26,889 nucleotides of DNA, taken from contig DLIO01000058.1 of NCBI GenBank assembly GCA_002483765.1, positions 1 through 26,889 of the forward strand, read 5' to 3'. Below the pieces are notes generated by a model. It had not been told where the DNA came from. It was given only the letters and a program-made list of their open reading frames with translations, and ran no database searches. The stretch is from Lentisphaeria bacterium UBA7640. GTDB lineage: Bacteria; Verrucomicrobiota; Lentisphaeria; Victivallales; Victivallaceae. A program made the position numbers and the translations under genes. How positions within the stretch are numbered: position 1 is the stretch's first letter; every line of letters begins with the position of its first letter. Shown here piece after piece: positions 1 through 7,481 of this stretch.

Positions 1-20
1 TTTTCCCTGCGGAAGTTGGG

Positions 21-203
21 CTAATTCTCGCGCGCATTATGCGCGCGAGAATTCAAGCGGGCGCGGTAGGGCGGCGAATCCTCGATCTGGTCTAATTCTC
101 GCGCGCATTATGCGCGCGCGAATTCAAGCGGGCGCGGTAGGGCGGCGAATCCTCGATCTGGTCTAATTCTCGCGCGCATTATGCGCGCGCGAATTCAAGC
201 GGG
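21..203. repeat. 71-bp tandem repeat carrying long GC-rich palindromes
   Basis: Units begin at 21, 92 and 163 with an exact 71-bp period; the third is cut off after about 41 bp by the stop codon of the gene ending at 204. Each unit contains a hairpin: 23-53 (14-bp perfect stem, TTA loop), 94-124 and 165-195 (same stem with one mismatch, A changed to C in the right arm). The stems are built from alternating CGCGCG flanked by AATTC/GAATT. The spacer between hairpins is identical in the two complete units. The last hairpin starts 8 bp behind the stop codon of the final gene of the biosynthetic operon, so it could protect the 3' end of the mRNA or slow transcription, but there is no T-tract of a classical terminator on that strand. 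Confidence 0.9.
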
Positions 204-1121
204 CTATTTGCTGAGATTTTGTGAGAGGTCTTGTTCCAGATTGAAGTAGAACATCTGATATGGGAAAAGTTGGATCATCTCTTCTAACGCTGCGATGTAT
301 TCCTTCATTGCCGGTTGTAGTTCTTTTGGGTTTGGTTTACGATCCTGCGCGCAATTAACGTAAATCGGATTGCCGAATTTGAAAAATATCGCGTCGGCGG
401 TTCCTTTGACCGCGGTGAAAAATGGAACGGCTGGACAGTGACATCTAGCGGCAATTAACCACGGCGAGAGTGGAAAATCAACCGGAGCACCGAGAAAATC
501 CATTGGCACGGTTCCTGAAGAGGTTGGACGGTCGCCCATAATACAGACGATTTCGCCTCGGTTGACCACTTCCATGCTCTCCAAAAGTCCACCGGAAAAC
601 GACTGAATATCAATGTATGTGATTTGTTCTTTTATTTCGGAAATAGCAAAACGTTTATCGACTGGGGATTCTGGGTCAATCTGAACTAATAGGTTTATTT
701 TACGGTCAAACGAAGCAAGGTGCGAGAGTACGGTTTGCCAGCAACCAAAATGGCTCGCCACCAACACTAAACCTTTTGATTTGTCTTTCAAAAGTTCGCG
801 TAGGGTTTCGGCATTTTCCTCAATAATGGGTAACTGTTTTCCAGTACCAAACCAATAACTGAGGATAAGCATCTGCCCCTGTGAAGTAATCAAACGATAA
901 AAGTGAAGGCGACGCATCAGCCAGCCAGCTTTGGGGAAATTTTGTTTTAGATAAAAACTCGCGGCCTGTTCGGCAGTACGGTCAAATAACACGTAAAAAA
1001 AGGTCACAAACCACACAAAACGGCAAGCGTGTTTTACGCCCAGTATCCGAGTAAATAGTTTAAAGAATCCAACTCCAAGCCAATTACCTCTCGCAGTGCT
1101 GAGATTTTTATATTCAGCCAT
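204..1121 (-). CDS. LpxL/HtrB-like lipid acyltransferase (LPLAT family)
   Basis: A 305-residue lysophospholipid/lipid A-type acyltransferase. The start at 1121 is chosen because GAGGAG lies about 10 bp upstream; a longer reading frame (to 1259) would run deep into the upstream gene. With this start it overlaps the glycosyltransferase gene by 8 bp. The N-terminal third is hydrophobic and basic, as in membrane-bound LpxL proteins. The catalytic HX4E/D box appears as HFGCWQ (His124, Gln129), with Gln in place of the acidic residue, and a GDRP motif lies near 196-199. In aryl polyene clusters an LPLAT of this kind works with a GT2-DUF2062 protein to anchor the product to a lipid. Here the two are neighbouring, coupled genes, which supports that role. 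The acyl donor and acceptor cannot be read from the sequence. Confidence 0.85.
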   Translation of the reverse strand: MAEYKNLSTARGNWLGVGFFKLFTRILGVKHACRFVWFVTFFYVLFDRTAEQAASFYLKQNFPKAGWLMRRLHFYRLITSQGQMLILSYWFGTGKQLPIIEENAETLRELLKDKSKGLVLVASHFGCWQTVLSHLASFDRKINLLVQIDPESPVDKRFAISEIKEQITYIDIQSFSGGLLESMEVVNRGEIVCIMGDRPTSSGTVPMDFLGAPVDFPLSPWLIAARCHCPAVPFFTAVKGTADAIFFKFGNPIYVNCAQDRKPNPKELQPAMKEYIAALEEMIQLFPYQMFYFNLEQDLSQNLSK

Positions 1122-2316
1122 TTTGGATTGGCTCCTCTTTTGGAGAACATTGCAGGTGATTAGCGACCCCAAATACCACCAGCCATGCAATTGCGGCAAA
1201 CAACGGCGCAATGAACAAGCTTCCGAGCAACCATTCCAGAAGTCGATGATGCATCTCATATACCACTGTTTGCATACTGAGTTCAGTCAAAAACTGACCA
1301 TGGCGCAGGAAATATCCCAGCTCAATACAAAGGAAAGGAGTAAAAGGCGGCATGAATAAATTTTGAATTGCCAATGCCATAATTTTATTTAATTTCATTC
1401 TCAAGCAGACATAAAGAATTAGTAACATGTGAAAACCAGGGATCGGTAAGATCGCGAGAAAAGTACCAACTGCCGCAGAAGTTGCCAACAATGGCGGAGT
1501 AGTGTTTTCTTGCAACAAATGTTTAAAAAACATTCGCGGAGAACGAAAAATCGAGAGGTCTTTGGATGTCGTATTTTTGACAATTTGGCGTGGTTTGAAC
1601 GGAAGAAGGCGCAACCCGACCAAATGAGTGTGGAGCATGGACATTTTGAAATTATCCGTAAATGGCCGAAAATGGGTCAGATGTTCTCCGCGTGGCGCAT
1701 AAGTTACCTTTACCGGTATTTCTTGCAATTTCAGCCCGCCCCAGATTGCGCGGGTCAAGACTTCGACATCAAAACCAAAGCCATGACAAATAAAGTTGAG
1801 TTTAGAAATTGCGCGTACCGGATAGGCGCGGAACCCGCATTGAGTATCGGAAAAACTGACACCAGTTTCCAGTTTAACCCAGAAATTTGAAAATTTACGT
1901 CCGAAACGGCTGGATTCGGGAACATTCGGTGTGTTGAAATCGCGGCAGCCGACTACCAGCAGGTCCGGTTCGCCGTCAGTGTGTTGTCGCAACACTTCGA
2001 TAAATTTGGGCAAATCTTGCGGATCATGCTGCCCGTCAGCATCAATCCCGATCAGATAATCGGCATTACGTTCGGCCAGATAACGGATGGCGGTAACAAT
2101 CGCGCCGCCCTTGCCCTGGTTGCGCTGATGACGGATAACGCGAATATCAGCCTGTTCCAGCGCGGTAAAAAACTCCGGTTCCAAGTCGGTACTGCCGTCA
2201 TCAATGAGCAGCACCTGTTCCATAATTGCCCGGCAAGCCAACGCGACCGTTTTGACGGTTTTGCTGTTGTTATAAACGGGAATAACACACCAGATATTCA
2301 AAGCTTGGTTTTTCAC
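1114..2316 (-). CDS. GT2 glycosyltransferase fused to DUF2062 membrane domain
   Basis: A 400-residue protein with a GTG start whose GTGA overlaps the stop of the upstream radical SAM gene. Residues 8-235 form a family 2 (dolichyl-phosphate-mannose-synthase-like) glycosyltransferase, with VIPVYN at the start, LLIDDGS around 37-42 and the metal-binding DADGQ at 92-96. From about 250 to 395 follows a hydrophobic DUF2062 domain, with ILPIPGFH near 288-295 and a proline-rich MPPFTPF segment. GT2-DUF2062 proteins are recurrent members of aryl polyene clusters, where they are thought to glycosylate the lipid-linked polyene at the inner membrane. The base composition of this gene and its upstream neighbour is visibly more GC-rich than that of the rest of the operon. 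Sugar donor unknown. Confidence 0.88.
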   Translation of the reverse strand: MKNQALNIWCVIPVYNNSKTVKTVALACRAIMEQVLLIDDGSTDLEPEFFTALEQADIRVIRHQRNQGKGGAIVTAIRYLAERNADYLIGIDADGQHDPQDLPKFIEVLRQHTDGEPDLLVVGCRDFNTPNVPESSRFGRKFSNFWVKLETGVSFSDTQCGFRAYPVRAISKLNFICHGFGFDVEVLTRAIWGGLKLQEIPVKVTYAPRGEHLTHFRPFTDNFKMSMLHTHLVGLRLLPFKPRQIVKNTTSKDLSIFRSPRMFFKHLLQENTTPPLLATSAAVGTFLAILPIPGFHMLLILYVCLRMKLNKIMALAIQNLFMPPFTPFLCIELGYFLRHGQFLTELSMQTVVYEMHHRLLEWLLGSLFIAPLFAAIAWLVVFGVANHLQCSPKEEPIQNG

Positions 2317-3650
2317 GAAAGAGCTCCCAATTGTAAATTGCGCAATTTGGAATATCCGAATTTATTGATCATGCGAAGATCCTGATTACGGCTCGAAGGA
2401 GGATAGACGCAATACCTGCTGCCTTTGAAACCTTCCAGCAGTTTCAGGTGGAGTTGTTCCTGATCAATTCCGGGAGCAAAATAGTATAACGGCACGGTGC
2501 CGTCCCAACCGGGTGGTACCGCCCCTTCCCTGCGGGCAATCTCAATTAACGGCGCGCCGTCGAAAACCCTGATACCGGGAAAAATAATGGAATAAGCCGG
2601 TTCAATTGAACGGAGATTGGCCATCCCTTCGTCCACAGTTTCCCAAGTTTCACCGGGACCGCCGAACATCACGCTGGCAGTGACGCCGATATTCATGTCA
2701 AGGAGCGTACAACAGCATGCCGCGACTTCTTCAAAAGTAAAATTTTTGCCCATTCCGGCAAGGGTCTGATCAGAGGCCGCATCCACGCCCAGATCAGCCA
2801 GTACCAGACCGGATTCAGCCATCATTTGCAGATCGCCGTCCCGAATCCCGGATGGAGTAATAAATGCGGTCCATGGAACGTTGATACCGCGCTGAATCAT
2901 CGCTATAATCAACTTCTCGAAATGGCGGGCAGGATCATTGAATACGGAATCTGAGAAATAGATCATTGAATCCGGATAAAGGTTCGTTATCTGCTCAATA
3001 TCACGCAACACATCATCCAGCTCACGCACGCGCATAAACCGCCCTTCCAGCATCGGATAAGTACAATAAACACATTTGAAAGGGCAGCCGCGTTTTGTTT
3101 GAAGCGGAATAATATGAGTTTCGCGATCATAAAAGGAAGCAATCTCAGGAACATAAATTCCACCGTAAATTTTGTCAGAACACCGCCGCAGAATAGTTCC
3201 GCGCGGCGGCGGATTGCCGGCGGCCAAAGCGCCAACCAATTCCAGAATTGCGTTTTCCCCCTCCCCGACTATGCCATATTCAGCGCCGGAGAGTTCGAGA
3301 ATCCGCTCAGGATACATCGAAAAACCAGTGCCGCCGATCACCATCGGCGCAGACACCAGCGAACGCCAGGCATGGACTACTTCGAGAATAATCTTAAAAA
3401 ATTCAGAATTGTCAACGCAGCTGTCCACATTATCGAGATTCCGCATGCTGATCCCGATCAAATCGGGCTTAAAACCAATGGCAAGACGTTGTGCGGCGTC
3501 AAGGTATCCGTCCTGGCCGTAAAGCATTGGATCAAACTGCCGGACCTCATGACCGGCCTCAGATAGCACTGCGGCAATCACGCTCATGCCGATAGGATAC
3601 ACCGCAATTGGATCATCGCAAAAGTTGGCTGAACTCAATAATATTCTCAT
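2313..3650 (-). CDS. B12-binding-type radical SAM enzyme (first of a tandem pair by coordinate)
   Basis: 445 residues from the ATG at 3650, which has GAGA 8 bp upstream; TTG codons at 3656 and 3653 are in frame but too close to that site. The N-terminal ~140 residues look like a cobalamin-binding Rossmann domain (PIGMSVIAAVL, PDLIGISMRN, VIGGTGFS, GIVGEGENA), without a DxHxxG motif, so cobalamin would bind base-off/His-off if at all. The radical SAM cluster motif is CPFKCVYC with Cys189, Cys193 and Cys196, followed by a TIM-barrel-like region (YFSDSVFND, VMFGGPGETWETV). Family members act as methylases, cyclases or in other radical chemistry; the substrate is not evident. It sits between the other B12-type radical SAM gene (14-bp gap) and the glycosyltransferase (4-bp overlap), so a tailoring role on the lipid or polyene product is inferred. 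Confidence 0.88.
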   Translation of the reverse strand: MRILLSSANFCDDPIAVYPIGMSVIAAVLSEAGHEVRQFDPMLYGQDGYLDAAQRLAIGFKPDLIGISMRNLDNVDSCVDNSEFFKIILEVVHAWRSLVSAPMVIGGTGFSMYPERILELSGAEYGIVGEGENAILELVGALAAGNPPPRGTILRRCSDKIYGGIYVPEIASFYDRETHIIPLQTKRGCPFKCVYCTYPMLEGRFMRVRELDDVLRDIEQITNLYPDSMIYFSDSVFNDPARHFEKLIIAMIQRGINVPWTAFITPSGIRDGDLQMMAESGLVLADLGVDAASDQTLAGMGKNFTFEEVAACCCTLLDMNIGVTASVMFGGPGETWETVDEGMANLRSIEPAYSIIFPGIRVFDGAPLIEIARREGAVPPGWDGTVPLYYFAPGIDQEQLHLKLLEGFKGSRYCVYPPSSRNQDLRMINKFGYSKLRNLQLGALS

Positions 3651-3664
3651 CAACAATATCTCTT

Positions 3665-4909
3665 TTATTTGCCCCAGCGGGTATTGTTAATCTCAAGCCG
3701 TTCGATATTTTCTCCGCGCTCTTTTTTCATAACGTCCAAATAAAGACGAGCCATCCTGAATTCTAGTGAACAATCTTGATAGAAAGTATCCCAAGCATAT
3801 TGATAAGCAGTTTGAAGCTCATCAATCGACATTTTTGCTGGTTTAAAGACTGCTTCGCCTGCGGTGTATTTACTCCAATCGTGATGAAGTATACGTCCTT
3901 GTTCCTCTAAATCCGCACAAATATTTGAATGCGGAAATGGAGTAAGCACGGTGAATTCAGCCAAATCCAAGTCAATTTCCAAAAGAAAATCGACTAGACG
4001 TTTAATATCATCGAGCGACTGCTCGTCAGTGCCAAGAATAATCGTTCCTTCAACCCCAATGCCATGATCTTTGTAACGCTTAACTCGTTCACGAATATAA
4101 TCGGAAGTATCAAAAATCGCTTGATAAACATACCAAGCGCCAGCTTTTGCGGCCAACGTTAAAATCTCTTCATTATCTTTAATTGGATGCGATACCCATT
4201 TTTTACCAAGCGGGGCAATTGCCCGAAAAAGGTCTTTTTCCCACTGATCGTCCTGCGCGAGCGAATTATCGACAATAAAGAGCCGTTTATTGGCAATGCC
4301 GCTCATCTCTTCGACCACTTTGTCAATTGGTCGTGGCCGAAACTTACGTCCGCCTAGGTAAGGCGTGCAACAGGGAAAACAGTTAAAGCGACAACCTCTC
4401 GAAGCGTGAAACAGATCAACCATCTGAACGCCACGATAGTTGTAAAGCTCGCTTTTAAGAATATCACGTCGTGCTGGTCCGATTAACGCAGTGTCGGGAA
4501 AATCGCCAAGATAATTATAAATTTTTTTGAGTTTCCCAGCTTCAAAATCTCCAATTAGCTCCTCCATCCGCCCTTCAGCTTCGCCAAGAAAGATGCTGTC
4601 TGCGTGTGTTGCAGCCTCTTCAGCATGAAGCATAATCGCAATGCCGCCCATAATCACGGTTTTGCCAGAAGCACGAATCTCATCGGCGATAGCAAATGCT
4701 CTTGGAGCTTGGCAAGTCAACATACATGATATTGCGTAAAGGTCATAATCTTCGCCTAGATCGAGCGCTTCCACGTTTTCGTCACAAAAGTCGATCTCCA
4801 CTCTTTTAGGCAATGCCGCCGCAAAAGTTACTGGCCCCATTGGAGGCAGATTGAAAACTGGCTGGTTCGGTAATTTGGGCCATTTAGGATAGATTATTTT
4901 CAGCTTCAT
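3665..4909 (-). CDS. B12-binding-type radical SAM enzyme (second of the pair)
   Basis: 414 residues. The ATG at 4909 overlaps the stop of the ketosynthase-like gene (ATGA), with a purine-rich AGAGAGGGG upstream. The first ~130 residues form a cobalamin-binding-like domain (PPMGPVTFAAALP, YAISCMLTC, VIMGGIAIMLH, FLGEAEGRMEELI). The SAM cluster motif is CRFNCFPC with Cys173, Cys177 and Cys180, and extra cysteines follow directly (Cys181). The middle region has VDNSLAQDD and IILGTDEQ motifs typical of the barrel. It is clearly a different subfamily from the neighbouring radical SAM protein and not a recent duplicate. The C-terminal ~100 residues (DWSKYTAGEAVFKP and onward) resemble the tail found in hopanoid/lipid-type B12 radical SAM enzymes, which suggests a lipid or isoprenoid-like substrate, but this is weak evidence. 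Confidence 0.88.
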   Translation of the reverse strand: MKLKIIYPKWPKLPNQPVFNLPPMGPVTFAAALPKRVEIDFCDENVEALDLGEDYDLYAISCMLTCQAPRAFAIADEIRASGKTVIMGGIAIMLHAEEAATHADSIFLGEAEGRMEELIGDFEAGKLKKIYNYLGDFPDTALIGPARRDILKSELYNYRGVQMVDLFHASRGCRFNCFPCCTPYLGGRKFRPRPIDKVVEEMSGIANKRLFIVDNSLAQDDQWEKDLFRAIAPLGKKWVSHPIKDNEEILTLAAKAGAWYVYQAIFDTSDYIRERVKRYKDHGIGVEGTIILGTDEQSLDDIKRLVDFLLEIDLDLAEFTVLTPFPHSNICADLEEQGRILHHDWSKYTAGEAVFKPAKMSIDELQTAYQYAWDTFYQDCSLEFRMARLYLDVMKKERGENIERLEINNTRWGK

Positions 4910-5532
4910 GGTTTTCCCCTCTCTTTTAACAGAAAAAATAGTTGACTTAAAGTTTCAGTTTGGATTCTAGTTTTAATTTCAAAATCACCACGTTCTAAGA
5001 ATAACGCACAAGCGCTATCTGAATTAATTTCGAGCACGATAATATGGCGAATATTCCCACGTAAAAAAACACTATCGACCTCATCAAAAAGAGCTTCGGT
5101 TGATGCTGGAGTTTGTAAATAAAAAACTGGGCCGTGAATCCCGAGCGTAATGGCGACTTCACAAGCTGGTGTCGTTGGCAAGGTCGCAACAAAAAGCCCA
5201 CTGCGCCCTAATTCACGCCCATTAATGGCATAGTCTTCCCAGTAGGCAGTATTGTTTTCGGAGCATCCAGAGCCGTTCCAGCCGATAAGCGCAGTTTCAT
5301 CTGGCGACCATTCCGTTAGCTCGCTGGCTGCCAACAACGCGCACAATTGCCCTAGTTTCACGCTGGCACTGCCTCGGCGAAAATCCTCTAAATCACCTTT
5401 CAGAACCCACGGCGTCACCTCCATCATGCTTCTAAGTTCACTGATTGAACTGAACCCGTCTAATGTTTTCCGCGTAACGAGGGTTTCTGCTTTAGCATGA
5501 TCAACCAATGCGCCGGCAACAACTTGATTCAT
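4906..5532 (-). CDS. Degenerate ketosynthase, chain-length-factor-like (ApeC-type, ketoacyl-synt_2)
   Basis: 208 residues, about half the length of a normal ketosynthase; the start ATG overlaps the stop of the upstream ketosynthase gene (ATGA). The stretch from about 75 to 170 keeps the order of the N-terminal ketosynthase core: a GWNGSG turn, then LPTTPACEVAITLGI, GPVFYL, and an LRGNIRHIIVLEIN strand corresponding to the usual G-x-x-D/E strand after the active site. Where active enzymes have T-A-C-A/S-S, this protein has TPAST (141-145), so the nucleophilic cysteine is replaced by Ala143, and there is no C-terminal half with the two histidines. It should therefore be inactive alone. In aryl polyene systems a KS-like partner of this kind pairs with an active KS (ApeO:ApeC); the gene directly upstream supplies that partner. 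Confidence 0.75.
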   Translation of the reverse strand: MNQVVAGALVDHAKAETLVTRKTLDGFSSISELRSMMEVTPWVLKGDLEDFRRGSASVKLGQLCALLAASELTEWSPDETALIGWNGSGCSENNTAYWEDYAINGRELGRSGLFVATLPTTPACEVAITLGIHGPVFYLQTPASTEALFDEVDSVFLRGNIRHIIVLEINSDSACALFLERGDFEIKTRIQTETLSQLFFLLKERGKP

Positions 5533-6641
5533 GATACTCCCTCCAAAACAACTGCACTATTGAGGCCGCCAAATCCGATATTGAGCGAAAGAATATTAAC
5601 CCCATTTAGCTCTGCGGAAGCCGTTGAAACCATATTTTCAGCTCCTGCCATTGGCGCAATTAAACCTGCCTGAGGAGGAAACATTTGGCGTTTTACGAAT
5701 TTCAGTGCGAATATATTTTGCAATACTCCAGTTGCGCCCAAAGTATGTCCGATATTACCTTTGAGCGAATAAAGTGGACAAGGTTTATCATTAAAAATTA
5801 TATTTAAAGCGATAATTTCGGCTTGATCATTATAAATTGTTCCGGTTCCGTGCCCCATCACGCCACAGATTTCATTCGCAGTAAGTTTCGACATTTTTAG
5901 TGCGTGATGAATTGCGTTAACCAGTTCATTACCGGAGTTATCCGGCGCGGTAATGTGGGTTGCGTCGCAGGTTTCTCCCCAGCCTAACAAATATCCTTCC
6001 GGCGATTCTGGTGTATCTTCGGCTGCCAACAACATCGCTCCTGCAGCTTCGCCAAGACTCAGTCCATCGCGCGCAATATCATAGGGGCGAGTTAGCCCTT
6101 TCGAAAGTGCTCCGAGTGAGAAAAACCCCGAAGTTACGAATTCACTGCTAATGTCGCAACCGATAATTAACGCGTATTTTGATTTTCCTTTTTTCAGCAT
6201 CTCGGCCGCCATGACTGCCGCTTTTTGTCCAGAAGCGCAAGCAGCAGAAACCAGCCGAACATTTTTAAGTTTAAAAATGTTTGCTGCGGTTTCAAGTAGA
6301 GATTTTGTACAGTCCAGTGTAGCGCCAGTTCTCGCATATTCCAAAAGATCGATCGAACCAACGGTAGTAGCAAGATAAAGTGTCGTATCTGAAGGTAGTG
6401 AACCGATATAAGGCATCTGCGGTAATAATTTCATCAATAATTTTTCCGCGCGTGAAACTTCGCTTCGAGGAGCTTCATCAAGTTCACCACACACACCAAG
6501 CTGAAGTCCTTTGGAGTCAAAGTGTTTCGGAATAGTAAGACATTGTTCGCCACGAAAAAAATTATCTAGCGCTGAATCAGTGTCGTCGCCGCACGGAGTA
6601 ACTGTAGCGGAGGCTATAATTTTGACTTTTTTTTCAGTCAT
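5529..6641 (-). CDS. Beta-ketoacyl-ACP synthase (ApeO-like active KS)
   Basis: 370 residues from the ATG at 6641, preceded by AGGATGGGAAATTTT; ATGs at 6653 and 6680 are in frame but would extend further into the upstream thioesterase gene (the chosen start overlaps it by 8 bp). The full condensing-enzyme triad is present: Cys135 in SAACASGQ, His264 in GHGTGT and His299 in KGNIGHTLGATG. The protein is somewhat shorter than FabF (about 410), with a reduced N-terminus. It would catalyse decarboxylative condensation of malonyl-ACP with the growing chain. Its coupled downstream neighbour is a cysteine-less half-length KS, so the two probably form a KS:CLF heterodimer that sets chain length. Confidence 0.9.
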   Translation of the reverse strand: MTEKKVKIIASATVTPCGDDTDSALDNFFRGEQCLTIPKHFDSKGLQLGVCGELDEAPRSEVSRAEKLLMKLLPQMPYIGSLPSDTTLYLATTVGSIDLLEYARTGATLDCTKSLLETAANIFKLKNVRLVSAACASGQKAAVMAAEMLKKGKSKYALIIGCDISSEFVTSGFFSLGALSKGLTRPYDIARDGLSLGEAAGAMLLAAEDTPESPEGYLLGWGETCDATHITAPDNSGNELVNAIHHALKMSKLTANEICGVMGHGTGTIYNDQAEIIALNIIFNDKPCPLYSLKGNIGHTLGATGVLQNIFALKFVKRQMFPPQAGLIAPMAGAENMVSTASAELNGVNILSLNIGFGGLNSAVVLEGVS

Positions 6642-7107
6642 AAAATTTCCCATCCTGCCATTTTTGAAAAACATCTTCAACTAGTGGTGGAGTAAAAATA
6701 AACGGCTCATGAGTTATAGCATTAAAAAACATTTGCGTAGTGTAGCCAGTTCCACTGATTTCGCCATTGGGCTTAATTAAAGTGTAACCGACATTTAGAC
6801 GTGCGCCTTCAGACCAAAAAAGTTCCGCACGAATGGTAAATTCTTCGTCAAGCAATAGTGGCTTATAATAATCGGCATGACATTGCACAATCGGCGCCCC
6901 GATATCAAATTTACGATAATTTTCATAAGTCAATCCGACTTTACGCATCAGAGCTGAATGCCCCATTTCAAAAAAACGTGGGTAGTGTCCGTGCCACGCA
7001 ATCGCTAGCGCATCAACCTCACTGAAAGCTAATCGATGGCGCACTTCAACCGAGACTGGTATCGGGTCATTAGACTTGGTCTTAAAATATTGTTGTTTTC
7101 TTCTCAT
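6634..7107 (-). CDS. 4HBT/YbgC-like acyl thioesterase
   Basis: 157-residue single hotdog-fold protein. The signature around residues 29-48 (SEVDALAIAWHGHYPRFFE) matches the 4-hydroxybenzoyl-CoA/YbgC thioesterase active-site helix, with Asp32 as the likely catalytic residue, and the following H-x-D-Y-x-x-P-L (QCHADYYKPLLL) is the second conserved strand. The start ATG overlaps the stop of the dehydratase gene (ATGA). Aryl polyene clusters encode such a thioesterase (ApeK type); it could release the finished acyl chain or edit stalled ACPs. Cytoplasmic, no signal peptide. Confidence 0.88.
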   Translation of the reverse strand: MRRKQQYFKTKSNDPIPVSVEVRHRLAFSEVDALAIAWHGHYPRFFEMGHSALMRKVGLTYENYRKFDIGAPIVQCHADYYKPLLLDEEFTIRAELFWSEGARLNVGYTLIKPNGEISGTGYTTQMFFNAITHEPFIFTPPLVEDVFQKWQDGKFYD

Positions 7108-7481
7108 TTAGTCTCAAATATTATTTTAATTTGGGCGGCAGTGCTTCCTTCAACACGAACAGTACAAGAGGTAATACAAGATGAATCATTAATTAAAAAA
7201 GAGAGTAAAAACTCGGCAGTATCGCCAGGTTTCAGTACCGTTTTGAATTTCATTCGTGAAATATTTTTAATTAAGATCTCTTTTTTCAGAGTTTTTTGAG
7301 TAAATATTTCTACGAGTTGAATAAGACAAACCCCTGGGACGATCGGATTATTCTCAAAATGTCCATCAAAGCCGCAGAAGTCATGGTTAAATAGAACAAC
7401 TCCCCGAAATTTTCCGTCGTCGCTCGGTTCAATAACCGTAATTTGCTTTAACAGTTCAGCGTTAATCTTCGAGGTTCCCAT
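7104..7481 (-). CDS. FabZ/ApeI-like 3-hydroxyacyl-ACP dehydratase subunit
   Basis: 125-residue hotdog protein. Its start codon shares a base with the stop of the exporter gene (TAATG), and its stop overlaps the thioesterase start. The FabA/FabZ signature is present as GHFENNPIVPGV, with catalytic-type His41. The acidic residue expected five positions after the PGV (E in FabZ, D in FabA) is Gln55 (VCLIQLVEIF). FabA/FabZ active sites are shared between two subunits, His from one and Glu/Asp from the other, so a homodimer of this protein would lack the acidic residue. The dehydratase domain fused to the radical SAM protein at 11115-12560 shows the opposite pattern, suggesting a heterodimer like ApeI:ApeP. 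Confidence 0.85.
   Translation of the reverse strand: MGTSKINAELLKQITVIEPSDDGKFRGVVLFNHDFCGFDGHFENNPIVPGVCLIQLVEIFTQKTLKKEILIKNISRMKFKTVLKPGDTAEFLLSFLINDSSCITSCTVRVEGSTAAQIKIIFETK

Noticed and set aside
21..203. CRISPR-like array
   Set aside because: The regular spacing suggested an array, but the whole 71-bp unit, including the part between the hairpins, is repeated identically, so there are no variable spacers and no cas genes nearby.
1510..1890. 126-codon plus-strand open frame
   Set aside because: Antisense to the GT2-DUF2062 gene; no signal, motif or convincing ribosome binding site.
3099..3566. 155-codon plus-strand open frame
   Set aside because: It lies entirely opposite a well-supported radical SAM gene, in its GC-rich part where antisense frames stay open by chance, and its translation has no recognisable motif.
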